Source: an uncultured Blautia sp.
GTDB taxonomy: Bacteria > Bacillota > Clostridia > Lachnospirales > Lachnospiraceae
Direction: 5' to 3'
Length of the DNA: 22,852 bases
Assembly: GCA_934408705.1 (NCBI GenBank)
Contig: CAKRVL010000035.1
Span: 1 to 22,852, forward strand
Of this stretch, positions 1 through 8,226 are shown piece after piece. The position numbers were made by a program, and so were the translations under genes. The notes beneath the pieces are model-generated. The model was not told where the DNA came from. It worked only from the letters and a program-made list of their open reading frames with translations, and ran no database searches. Position 1 is the stretch's first letter, and the number at the start of each line of letters is the position of its first letter.

Positions 1-57
1 ACTCATCCCCATGATCATGGATGCAGCAAGTGCCAGTGACAATACTTTTTTCTTCAT
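1..57 (-). CDS. N-terminal fragment of an extracellular solute-binding protein (partial)
   Basis: Only the first 19 codons are inside the window; the gene runs off the left edge. They translate to MKKKVLSLALAASMIMGMS, a lysine-rich start followed by a hydrophobic core, which is the usual start of a Gram-positive secreted or lipoprotein signal peptide. An AGGAGG ribosome binding site (plus-strand 67-72) lies 9 bases before the ATG. The position just downstream of a membrane-anchored AraC regulator matches the common Firmicute arrangement of sensor-regulator followed by a sugar ABC transporter whose first gene encodes the binding protein. The binding-protein assignment is therefore an inference from signal peptide and context; no mature domain is visible, and a lipobox cysteine could lie beyond the edge. 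Confidence 0.6.
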   Translation of the reverse strand, partial: MKKKVLSLALAASMIMGMS

Positions 58-141
58 TGTTTACAGCCTCCTTCTTTTTTCCTTTTTCTTTTTCTTTTTT
101 CACTGTTAGCATTGATGACTGCGCATCAATAACTTGCTTTC

Positions 142-184
142 TTTATACCATAATCTGTGCAAAAATACACCAAACACATTTGCA
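142..184 (-). promoter_or_regulatory. Extended -10 promoter with upstream TGCAAA/TTTGCA dyad for the binding-protein gene
   Basis: Read on the minus strand, TGG-TATAAA (TATAAA at 142-147) forms an extended -10 element about 85 bases before the ATG. No good -35 is present at 17 bases, which fits a promoter needing an activator such as the adjacent AraC protein. Immediately upstream, TGCAAA (158-163) and TTTGCA (179-184) form an inverted repeat around a 15-bp centre, a candidate regulator site. Purine-rich sequence follows toward the RBS. The activator link is inference. Confidence 0.4.
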
Positions 185-257
185 TTCAACCATACCTTTT
201 ACACACTCTGTCCATATTTACCAATTTCATCATATATAATTTAGCAATATTTCACAA

Positions 258-2585
258 TCAGACAGAGCTGGATTGACATTTTTTAAAATCACTTGGTGAA
301 ACGCCGAATGCCCGTTTGAAAGCCCTTCGGAAAGAGTAATCACTGCTGTACCCCACCTGCTCTGCAATATCTTTTACTGCTGCTCCCTTTTTCAGAAGCT
401 CACATGCACTGGCAAGTCTTCTCTGTTCCAGATAGCTGCTGAAGGACATTCCAAAGCAGACTTTAAAATCATTATAAATTCTACGCTCCGGTTCTCCCAT
501 CCATTCTGCAAGCACCGAAAGGTTCAGAGTCGGATTCCCATAATTCTCTTCAATATAATCCGATACTTTTTGTTTATCTATGCAGACCTGACTTTCTTCC
601 CGTTCTCTTGCTGCTTCCTCCCAGAACACACCAACTTTTCTCATCATAGCAAAAATCTCACCTGCACTATGAGCCTTGGAAGCTGCTGCGGAAAGCTCAC
701 GGCTTCTTGGGCTCTCATTTTCTGTAGGAATACTTCTGAACAAACATCCTCTTAATATTTCCACGGTATGGCGGTATATGTATGAATCAATCCCCTGATA
801 CAGATAAAGTTCCTTAATCTGTGCAATGATTTCCTCAATCTGCTGTACATTGCCGCTTTTCAGAAGACTGATCAGCTTCATCTCCATATCAATAGAGAAA
901 AACATTGGCTGTTCAATAATTTTTTCATTTGGCATATCTTCCGGTAATAAAGGTACACAAATCCCCTGATATCTGGCATATTCACATACTCTTGAAGCAA
1001 TTTCATATTGTTTCGGAATATCTACGATTTCTTCTGCAATACCGCTGATTCCCATATATCCTTTTACATTCAGCCGGCTATGCAGTTCAAAATTTAGTTT
1101 ATTCAGATCATTCTTCAGTTCTTCTCTGTTGATATCTGTTTTTTCATGCACCAGAAGTACACAGGACAGCTCACTGACACGATATATCCAGAGATTCCAG
1201 GGAAGTGTTTCATGGATCAGCTCATTTACAGCACCAAGAAAGGCATCCCGGTTTATATTAATATCCGATTCAGCCTGGAATGGATCTTCAAGCTCAACAG
1301 TAACAACACTGTAGCTTTTATCATCAAGTGGGAATTGCACAACCGCAGCACTTTCCAGAACTTCTTCTTCTGATTTATAATTCCCGTATAAAATCTTACG
1401 CAATACAGCCTGTTTCAGCATCAGCTCCTGCTTTTCCACCGTATTATGCAGATGATCCACCTGAGTCAAAAATGTTCCGAAATTTTTCCAGAAGCCTTTG
1501 CCATCTATCTGTGTTTTATTTATTCGTTCCTGAAGACTGCAGCATTCTTCCACTATTCCTTTTCTTCTGTACCAGTATCCCAGACAGGTCAAAACGCCAA
1601 TAAGAATGGCCGTTACACACAGTGCAACACTTATGTACCTTATAATTCCAATTCTCTGGTAAAGTACTTCATTGGGAATCGCAGCTGCCAGTTTCCACCC
1701 ATTATATCCACAATTTACCTGAAAATAAGAAATGTTATCCCCCTTTTTCGTGTTTTTCAGTGTATAAAAATTCTGATCCACCAGAAAATTTTCCCGGAAA
1801 CTATTTTCATAAATCCGACAGCTTTCCAGAATATTACCTTCCTCATCAAGAAGAGCTACCATTCCGGCATTGCCTCCAAGCACCGGCTGCATCATCTTCA
1901 CGATTTTACCCCAGTCAAGCTCTACAATAATGGCGCATTCCTGCTCCTGAATTCCCGGATAAACCATCTGGCAGGGTAGAAGCAGACTGCCGTTTCCCGG
2001 ATTTTCCTCATAAAAAAACAAGGTCTGGCTTTTATCCTGTTTATCATAAAATTCCTGGAAACGCTCATAGCTGTAAAGAGGGAATCCCTCCAGAGTCGCT
2101 GCTCCTCTGTCATTTTTAGGCAATACCTGAGGGATTTTGATAACATACTCACTGTCCGCAATAAGAATATACACATTTTTTATGACCTGATTCATAAGGC
2201 TGTAATTTGGATAATTGTTTGCAATGGTATACTGCTCATAAAATTGCTGTGAAGCATCCTTTACTTTCATCCTGGAAAGATAATTTACCAGACGTTTCTC
2301 CCTGCTTACATAATATCCTACATTTTGTGCCATCTTGATTTCCTGGTTAAAAGAACTGTTAACCTGGGAAAGAGTGCTGGTGATCCGTTCCTTCTGATTA
2401 TCCACCATAGCGTTTCTCGCCATATTATAGGTAACCACAGTAGACAAGGACGGTGCCAGAAGAATCAGAAGATAACAAAACAGCAAATTCCAGGAAACCC
2501 TTTTTTTATTTTTATTCATACATTTGTTTTCCTTCTCAGTCAATTTTTCCATTTTCTTGCTTTTCCTCATTTCCTGTAGTAACAT
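258..2585 (-). CDS. Membrane-anchored AraC-family sensor and transcriptional regulator
   Basis: A one-protein sensor-regulator of about 775 aa. A basic N-terminus precedes a membrane segment at about residues 32-53, an extracellular region at about 54-313 that should carry a Cache-like ligand domain, a second membrane segment at about 314-337 and a long cytosolic linker. The C-terminal 100 residues are a two-helix-turn-helix AraC DNA-binding domain, seen from the SVLAEWMGEPERRIY helix and the VKDIAEQVGYSSDYSFRRAF signature ending in GVSPSDFKK. Proteins of this layout usually activate an adjacent carbohydrate ABC transporter in Firmicutes, and a binding-protein gene starts 200 bases downstream. 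The start is uncertain: the first ATG lacks a good RBS, and internal starts MEKLTEK or MNKNKK, preceded by GAGG or AAGG, are plausible. The ligand is unknown. Confidence 0.85.
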   Translation of the reverse strand: MLLQEMRKSKKMEKLTEKENKCMNKNKKRVSWNLLFCYLLILLAPSLSTVVTYNMARNAMVDNQKERITSTLSQVNSSFNQEIKMAQNVGYYVSREKRLVNYLSRMKVKDASQQFYEQYTIANNYPNYSLMNQVIKNVYILIADSEYVIKIPQVLPKNDRGAATLEGFPLYSYERFQEFYDKQDKSQTLFFYEENPGNGSLLLPCQMVYPGIQEQECAIIVELDWGKIVKMMQPVLGGNAGMVALLDEEGNILESCRIYENSFRENFLVDQNFYTLKNTKKGDNISYFQVNCGYNGWKLAAAIPNEVLYQRIGIIRYISVALCVTAILIGVLTCLGYWYRRKGIVEECCSLQERINKTQIDGKGFWKNFGTFLTQVDHLHNTVEKQELMLKQAVLRKILYGNYKSEEEVLESAAVVQFPLDDKSYSVVTVELEDPFQAESDININRDAFLGAVNELIHETLPWNLWIYRVSELSCVLLVHEKTDINREELKNDLNKLNFELHSRLNVKGYMGISGIAEEIVDIPKQYEIASRVCEYARYQGICVPLLPEDMPNEKIIEQPMFFSIDMEMKLISLLKSGNVQQIEEIIAQIKELYLYQGIDSYIYRHTVEILRGCLFRSIPTENESPRSRELSAAASKAHSAGEIFAMMRKVGVFWEEAAREREESQVCIDKQKVSDYIEENYGNPTLNLSVLAEWMGEPERRIYNDFKVCFGMSFSSYLEQRRLASACELLKKGAAVKDIAEQVGYSSDYSFRRAFKRAFGVSPSDFKKCQSSSV

Positions 2586-2586
2586 A

Positions 2587-2608
2587 AACTCAGAGTTACT
2601 GTGAACAG
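2587..2608. promoter_or_regulatory. Short palindromes in the 55-bp divergent intergenic region
   Basis: The gap between the AraC gene and the divergent 100-aa gene holds a perfect 11-bp palindrome, AACTC-A-GAGTT (2587-2597), followed by CTGT-GA-ACAG (2599-2608). A weak plus-strand promoter could be TTACTG (2596-2601), 17 bp, GTATAC (2619-2624), but this would leave almost no leader before the RBS. Palindromes between divergent genes are typical operator positions; the factor that binds is unknown and chance is possible at this length. Confidence 0.25.
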
Positions 2609-2640
2609 CAGTTTCATTGTATACAAAGGAGAGCCTGCAT

Positions 2641-2943
2641 ATGTTCTTTAAAAATAAAAAATCCCAGTCCCAGCTGCCCTCTGTTTCTATTCATGGGCCT
2701 GAAGGGATTCTATACGAAGGTCTGCTTAAGGATATCCCACTTAAGGATTCCATTATCATCCAAAAGAGCATCCATTTTTTTAATGATCCGGAGCCCTGCT
2801 ATATACACCGGGGTGCAGTGCGCGTACGCCTTACTCATGAGCTCCATGAAGAGCTTCTTGCCGCCGGTTCCACCACTCCCGGTCCGAAAATGTGTGAATA
2901 TGCTGATTTTGAGACCATTACACAATGTATCCTCACAATTTGA
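2641..2943 (+). CDS. Conserved-looking small hypothetical protein, 100 aa
   Basis: This is the only gene read on the plus strand. The start at 2641 is chosen because AAAGGAG (2625-2631) sits 9 bases ahead; a TTG start 24 bases upstream in the same frame is less likely. The product is soluble, without signal peptide or membrane segment. It has a lysine-rich start, then a SIHGPEGILYEG segment, a central NDPEPCYIHRGAVRVR block that looks like a conserved core, and a C-terminal part with Cys at about residues 85 and 96. I do not recognise a named domain. It lies divergently from the AraC gene and its last 11 bases overlap the 3' end of the oppositely oriented redox gene, so the two transcripts would be antisense at their ends. 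The RBS and protein-like composition support a real gene. Confidence 0.65.
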   Translation: MFFKNKKSQSQLPSVSIHGPEGILYEGLLKDIPLKDSIIIQKSIHFFNDPEPCYIHRGAVRVRLTHELHEELLAAGSTTPGPKMCEYADFETITQCILTI

Positions 2944-4459
2944 AATGTGTATAAACATTGGGCAAAGCGGACAGAACAAAATAAACAGCATAACATGCAA
3001 ATAATATGGCATTCAGCAATTTAACTGCTGCCATATGCTCCAGCATAAATTCTGATACACGCTGAGTTTTCTTTGTCTTATAAATCACAAGCAAAATACA
3101 TACCGCCGGGATACTCATAGCAGTTACATAGACCAGAAGCCTGAAAATCAGCTGGACAAACTGCGCATCTGCACTTTTTATTAAATATAAAAGCGACGCC
3201 ATATAAATCTGGCCTGTGCAGAAAAATTCCCCAATAGAAATAGCTATGCCAAGTCCCAGAACAAGAAGGCTTAAAAATACCCCTTCTGCATTCTGGGCTT
3301 TTTTTATAAGCGTATGATTAAAATGACGCATTTTTGCGGGAAGCTGCATCCGCACCTTCCCATATTCCATCTTTCTCACATTCAGAAAATCCAGAAAATT
3401 CAGTATTGCTGCTGCCAGAAACAGAATCGTTACTGCCACGCCTACTGCACTTCCAACCTTATTCAGAAGCTGCTGGTCGACCTGTGCTGCAGCCACACAA
3501 AAAAGAATCCCTATTCCCAAATATGTTGCATATTTTCCAATTAAATATAAAATTCCATTTTTTAAGACAGAGGCACGCCCTGTAAGTAATATGGAAAACA
3601 GCATGAGAAGCATGGAAATAGAACAGGGATTAAAGCCCGCCAGAAGCCCGGCTCCAAACATAACCGGAATACTCTCTGTCTGGATTTCTTCTGTTCCTGT
3701 CAGCTTCATAAGGCTGCTCTTCAGTTCTTCTGGCGTGGCTTTCCCACTGCCAAAAACCTCTTCCAACTTCTCTTGTATTTCTTCTTTTCCAAGAAGCATC
3801 TGATCTCCTGCAAAAACTGCCGGAACCTTACCCTCTTCATCACTTCGTCCGGACATTTGCAAAAGCTCTTTAAATAATGCCAGATTTTCACCTTCACTCA
3901 CATTGATCTCTATCTCGCCAAACTCCAGTTCATCCTGAAGTCCGGCAAGATATTCATCTGCTTCCTTACAATCTGTACAGGAATAGGTATCAAAAAACAG
4001 GATTCCTGTATCCTTCTTTGACAGCACTTCCCACGCATCTGATTGCAAAATTGCCTGAACACTGTCAGTTTTTTCTGTTGTATGCTCGTTCTCAGCCTGG
4101 TTTTTCTGTTTATCTTCTTGTTTATCTTCTTCTTTTTTTTCCTGTTTGCAGTCCGCACTTTCCCCCAAAAGCACCCCATGCAATTCCTTCTCTATACTTT
4201 CATAACCACTGATCCACTTTCCGTCTATCAGCAGAACCGGAAGCTCTGTATCCGCTTTGCTTCTCCCATTTTCCGCCAATGCTTTTTCATAAGCCTGCAT
4301 ATCTGCATCCTGAAACACATTATAGGTTCGTATTTCATAAGACAGCTCCTGCTTCTCTTCTTTTGAGATACAACGGTTAAACAATTGATAAAATTCATCC
4401 TCTTCGTGACAGGACGCACATACATTTTCAAAGAAAAACTGTAAAATATGTTCTTTCAT
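2933..4459 (-). CDS. Two N-terminal thioredoxin-like domains fused to a CcdA/DsbD-type transmembrane electron carrier
   Basis: The 508-aa protein has a thioredoxin-like segment with C14-x2-C17 (CASC), a second with C161-x2-C164 (CTDC in a FFDTYSCTDCKEAD context) and an acidic, lysine-rich linker between them at about 102-135. About six membrane segments follow from residue 264 on. GFNPCS (C279) and EFFCTGQIYM (C414) are the two membrane cysteines expected of the CcdA/DsbD family, which pass electrons from cytosolic thioredoxin to outside thiol proteins. There is no signal peptide, so the two thioredoxin-like domains probably face the cytosol; in classical DsbD the flanking domains are periplasmic. 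The start ATG overlaps the peptidase stop by 4 bases (ATGA), so translation is coupled. The final 11 bases overlap a convergent gene. Substrate unknown. Confidence 0.8.
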   Translation of the reverse strand: MKEHILQFFFENVCASCHEEDEFYQLFNRCISKEEKQELSYEIRTYNVFQDADMQAYEKALAENGRSKADTELPVLLIDGKWISGYESIEKELHGVLLGESADCKQEKKEEDKQEDKQKNQAENEHTTEKTDSVQAILQSDAWEVLSKKDTGILFFDTYSCTDCKEADEYLAGLQDELEFGEIEINVSEGENLALFKELLQMSGRSDEEGKVPAVFAGDQMLLGKEEIQEKLEEVFGSGKATPEELKSSLMKLTGTEEIQTESIPVMFGAGLLAGFNPCSISMLLMLFSILLTGRASVLKNGILYLIGKYATYLGIGILFCVAAAQVDQQLLNKVGSAVGVAVTILFLAAAILNFLDFLNVRKMEYGKVRMQLPAKMRHFNHTLIKKAQNAEGVFLSLLVLGLGIAISIGEFFCTGQIYMASLLYLIKSADAQFVQLIFRLLVYVTAMSIPAVCILLVIYKTKKTQRVSEFMLEHMAAVKLLNAILFACYAVYFVLSALPNVYTHFKL

Positions 4460-5715
4460 TTCTTAAAATATCCGCACAATTCTTCCTGCATTTCTGCCGG
4501 AATTTCCCGTTTAAATAATAGTTCAGGTTCATTTGCCAGCCAGCAGGCTATAGTAGTGAGAAGCCTTGCTCCCTGAGCTAAAGCACATGGTGAAATCAGC
4601 TGTGCCGTATCATGTCTCGTATGCATACCGAAGCCATCCCGGTTTATAGTCAGCGCCGGAACCCCATTCCACGCAAAGGTATTGGAATCACTGGCCCATA
4701 CCTGATTTTTGATATCGGCAGGAAGATCATGTTCCTCCAAAAGCTGTCTGATCCTGTCACAAACAGACACATCAGCTGTAATTCCAAGTACATTTCCCCC
4801 GATCAGCTGACCTGCCAGATCCACATTCAGATTGAAAACATGCTGTTTCAATTCTGCTTCGTGTGCTTTGGCATATTCCCGGCTTCCTACCAGTCCCTTT
4901 TCTTCAGCACCGAACCAGATAAACTCTATGCTTCTCTTTGGCTGATTCTCTGCAAAATAACGATATGCTTCCATAACCATAGCCCCGCCGGACATATTAT
5001 CATATGCCCCCGGTCCTTCCGGAACGGAGTCATAATGGGCAGTTACTGTTACGATTTCTTCCGGAAATTCACTTCCCTTGATTCGAACAGATACATTGGA
5101 AGACTTTCTTACAATTCTTTCCTGCACTACAGTCAGATGACACTTAGCAGCTCCTTTTTCCAACAGTTCAACTGCGTCCACATAATGAATGGCAGCTCCT
5201 ACAAGAGGAGATTTTCCTCTTCTGTACTGAAGAGGAATCCTGTCTTCCCCTTCATCCAAAGGAGTTCCGCAGACAGTGACGAATCCCAGCGCCCCTGCCT
5301 CCAGAAGCTTCTCGCACATTGCCTCTCTTACCGTTTCGCACAAAAGAACCACTGCGCCTTTCGCATGCTTCAGGCTGATATCATCACCCTTTCCCACATA
5401 GAGAAGAGGGGCTGTGATTCCCTCTTCCTCTGTGCTGGCACCGTTTAAATAAGCTCTTACATTATAAGTCTTTTCGAACGGTTCACAAATGGTAAATTCT
5501 GCCTTTTTTTCTATATAATCCGGGCAGTCAAAGAATTCCCGCACCGGCTGAGCCTCGCCTGAAACATTTTTGATTTCCTGGAGAATGTACTCTGCCGCCT
5601 TATATTCGCCCTCTGTACCGGCTTCTCTTATATAGCAGGTATCCTGTACAAGCTTCAGCTGACGTTCTCCCTGGCATTCAATTCTATCCATATGAAATGC
5701 TTTTTCTCCACTCAT
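4456..5715 (-). CDS. M28-family zinc metallopeptidase (aminopeptidase-like), cytosolic
   Basis: The 419-aa protein carries the full M28 metal set: H227 in TAHYDS, D239 in GAYDNMSGG, E271 (general base) and E272 in WFGAEEKGLVGS, D299 in NVDLAG and H365 in GMHTRHDT. Residues about 90-200 form an inserted PA-like domain (GAVVLLCET, GALGFVTVCG), common in this family. Members are di-zinc exopeptidases that mostly remove N-terminal amino acids. No signal peptide is seen, so it should act inside the cell, unlike many secreted M28 enzymes. It starts 3 bases after the stop of the transglutaminase-like gene, with GGAGG 12 bases before the ATG, and overlaps the next gene by 4 bases. A peptide-degrading role next to an Opp transporter is a natural inference; the exact specificity cannot be read. 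Confidence 0.88.
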   Translation of the reverse strand: MSGEKAFHMDRIECQGERQLKLVQDTCYIREAGTEGEYKAAEYILQEIKNVSGEAQPVREFFDCPDYIEKKAEFTICEPFEKTYNVRAYLNGASTEEEGITAPLLYVGKGDDISLKHAKGAVVLLCETVREAMCEKLLEAGALGFVTVCGTPLDEGEDRIPLQYRRGKSPLVGAAIHYVDAVELLEKGAAKCHLTVVQERIVRKSSNVSVRIKGSEFPEEIVTVTAHYDSVPEGPGAYDNMSGGAMVMEAYRYFAENQPKRSIEFIWFGAEEKGLVGSREYAKAHEAELKQHVFNLNVDLAGQLIGGNVLGITADVSVCDRIRQLLEEHDLPADIKNQVWASDSNTFAWNGVPALTINRDGFGMHTRHDTAQLISPCALAQGARLLTTIACWLANEPELLFKREIPAEMQEELCGYFKK

Positions 5716-5718
5716 ACT

Positions 5719-8214
5719 CTACTTTGCCTCCGGCACCTCGTTCATAATACGGATCAGCATATCGCCGGTTCCTACGTTATATCCGCTTGTTGCATAAATA
5801 CCTGTTGACACTCCATTTGTTACAAGAATAAGCGGAAGCTTGTCAGGATCCACATACATTCTTCTTCCAAGAAGCTCAATATTCTCTTCAAAGGAATCAT
5901 AATATACTGTTATATCCTGGAATTCACCCAGAACCTTTGCCACAAGCTCGTCTTCTTTTGCTTTTTTGGTTCTTACCATAAAGCAGATATTTTGAGCAAA
6001 TTCATGGAATTTTTCTTTCTGTTCCAACATTTCATTCAAAATATGCTCTGTAGGCTCACAGCTTTCCTCCAGCCACATGAGGATTTTCTTGCCGTCAGCA
6101 GTAAGCTGCTCACATGTCACGGAAGCTCCATCTTCCTTACCAACCTCGAATTCCGGAAGATCAATACGCTCCAGCATATCAGAAAGCTCTGCTTTACGAA
6201 GGAGAAGTGTTTCAGTACGTGTCATTTCACCATCTGCACCAATAGAAACAAATTTTTCATAAGCAAACTGATTTCCATTTGGAAGACGATTTGTGGTGAT
6301 CAGACGATACAGTCCCGGAACAACCGGAATTCTCATCTCATCCCCATCCCACTGAGTATTACTAAGATCCAGGGATACGAACTCTCCATTGATCAGCTGT
6401 CCAATACTCCAGTGCTGGAAATAAGTCCAGGAGGAATCAGCCTCTTTTTTCAGGATCAGAAGACCATCTTTCTTCTGATCTTTGATAACCGGAAGGAACT
6501 GGTCATCCATCCAGTACTCCATTGCAGTGTTCAGCGGATTTAATCGCGCCGGAATGCCAAGTGTTCTGGCAATAGCAACAAACAGGACTTTCTGGGAACG
6601 TACTGTTCCAAGGCCTGATTTCAGACATTCACATGGAGTAGTAATTGCGGAAGCTCTTTCGTGACAAGAATATTCCTTCACATTTTCCTGAATATAATTC
6701 CAGATGCTGATAGGATTCTTGCAAAATGCAGCTTTCTGCTCTTCTGTAAAATATTCCAGAATGCCTTTTCTGTAGCAACGGAGAACCTCATCCTCAATAC
6801 GTGGATTCAGTATATAAGGCATAAATAAAGCGTTATCCATTTTTCCTGCATATGCTTTTGCGTACTCCAGATGCTCCTCAAGAACGCTGCTGATACAGTC
6901 TGTTCCGTCTTTTTCAGACAGCTGCTCCATCATAGCCTTGCGAAGCTCTGCGTCTTCGGTTTTCTGGAGGAAAATAAGCTTCTCCGGATTTACCCAGTTT
7001 TCTTTCTTTGCTTTGCGGATGGCATTAGCCTCATTTAAACGCTTTGTTCCTTCTTCTTTCTGCTCTTTCGTAGGCATTGCAGTGTTCACAGGTGCATCCA
7101 CCGGAGCAATGATATCAACAGATTTCCATTCTTCTGCACCGGAACCAAGCTCACTCACCGGAGCTAAAGTGATTTCCAGACTGTCACAGCTTCTTACATC
7201 CATGTCATCGGAGCCAAAGAGCTGATGTTCTTCGTCATATGCCTGAATCCGCACTGTTCCAAGACCTGTCACAAGAGATACACAGCCATTCTCATCTGTT
7301 ACTACCTCTGCAGCGGAAAAATACTCTGCATAATTTAAGATCTGGAAGGATACCTTAACACCTTTTACCGGATTTTTCTGTGGATCTGTAACCTTCACAG
7401 TAATAGTTTTCGTGATTGCGTAGCGCTCAAGCTGATTCAGCATGGCTGCTGCGTCTTTTTTACCGATTATATTCTCTGTTTCAGGAAGCTTGCTGTCAAA
7501 CCATCTGGAATGTACCATCATTGCTCTTGAGGATGCACTGGTAAACCAGCCTTTGTCCAGGATCATAAGCGGCTCGCAGGCACCGGTAAAATGCCATTTT
7601 CCATCACACCATAGCTCTACCCATGCATGGTTATCATCGCAGTGGGACCATCTTGGAACGTAAACCTGACGTGCAGGAATTCCTACGCTTCGAAGTGCAT
7701 TTACCAGAAGTACAGATTCCTCACCGCATCTTCCATAGCCTCTTTTATATACAGTTAATGCTGCAAGAGTACGGCTGTCGCCGCTGTGATAGGTTGCTTC
7801 CTCGGCGCACCAGAAATTCACCTCAATTGCCGCATCCATCTGACTTTTCCCACTGACTCTGTCTTTTAATAAATTCCAGAATTCTTCTCTGCAAGGGATT
7901 ACTTCTTCCTCGTTTACTCTGTGCTGCAGTACATAATTCAAAAACAGTTCTTCCGGAAGATTTCTCACGGATTCCAGATTCTCATAAAGAAATACACCAT
8001 GCTTTGCAAACTGCAGAATCGTATCAAATGGATAATTGGCAAAATCACTGTAAGGTGCGGTAATATACAGATATTTCATTGCAAGGCCAATGGAGTCCTC
8101 ACATTCCTCCAGTCTTCTTGTGATTTCATCCATGGGATATTTTCGATCCTTAAGCGTTTCCCTCAGACTATCAAACTCTTTCTCAATTCTTTCTCTATTT
8201 TCTTTCAGAAACAT
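5719..8214 (-). CDS. Large multidomain transglutaminase-like protein with C-terminal thioredoxin-like region
   Basis: The 831-aa protein starts after a clear AGGAGG. Residues about 150-225 are a transglutaminase core with Cys163 in YGRCGEES, His196 in DDNHAWVE and an acidic third residue, probably Glu214 in GACEP. Residues about 268-350 resemble a carboxypeptidase-regulatory-like beta sandwich (NPVKGVKVSF, VTDENGCVSLVTGLGTV). At about 500-570 a second transglutaminase-like unit follows (CHERASAITTPCECLKSGLG, then GIPARLNP), with catalytic residues not clearly conserved. The last 100 residues look like a thioredoxin-type fold (LPLILVTN, GIYATSGYNVGTGD) without a CxxC. No signal peptide or membrane segment: cytosolic. 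Bacterial proteins with this core are usually cysteine proteases or amidases rather than cross-linkers. The reaction and substrate are unknown; placement between cutC and a peptidase suggests peptide processing. Confidence 0.75.
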   Translation of the reverse strand: MFLKENRERIEKEFDSLRETLKDRKYPMDEITRRLEECEDSIGLAMKYLYITAPYSDFANYPFDTILQFAKHGVFLYENLESVRNLPEELFLNYVLQHRVNEEEVIPCREEFWNLLKDRVSGKSQMDAAIEVNFWCAEEATYHSGDSRTLAALTVYKRGYGRCGEESVLLVNALRSVGIPARQVYVPRWSHCDDNHAWVELWCDGKWHFTGACEPLMILDKGWFTSASSRAMMVHSRWFDSKLPETENIIGKKDAAAMLNQLERYAITKTITVKVTDPQKNPVKGVKVSFQILNYAEYFSAAEVVTDENGCVSLVTGLGTVRIQAYDEEHQLFGSDDMDVRSCDSLEITLAPVSELGSGAEEWKSVDIIAPVDAPVNTAMPTKEQKEEGTKRLNEANAIRKAKKENWVNPEKLIFLQKTEDAELRKAMMEQLSEKDGTDCISSVLEEHLEYAKAYAGKMDNALFMPYILNPRIEDEVLRCYRKGILEYFTEEQKAAFCKNPISIWNYIQENVKEYSCHERASAITTPCECLKSGLGTVRSQKVLFVAIARTLGIPARLNPLNTAMEYWMDDQFLPVIKDQKKDGLLILKKEADSSWTYFQHWSIGQLINGEFVSLDLSNTQWDGDEMRIPVVPGLYRLITTNRLPNGNQFAYEKFVSIGADGEMTRTETLLLRKAELSDMLERIDLPEFEVGKEDGASVTCEQLTADGKKILMWLEESCEPTEHILNEMLEQKEKFHEFAQNICFMVRTKKAKEDELVAKVLGEFQDITVYYDSFEENIELLGRRMYVDPDKLPLILVTNGVSTGIYATSGYNVGTGDMLIRIMNEVPEAK

Positions 8215-8226
8215 AGCATCCTCCTG

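Noticed and set aside
4612..5448. 278-codon plus-strand open frame opposite the M28 peptidase
   Set aside because: Antisense shadow of a gene with a complete catalytic set.
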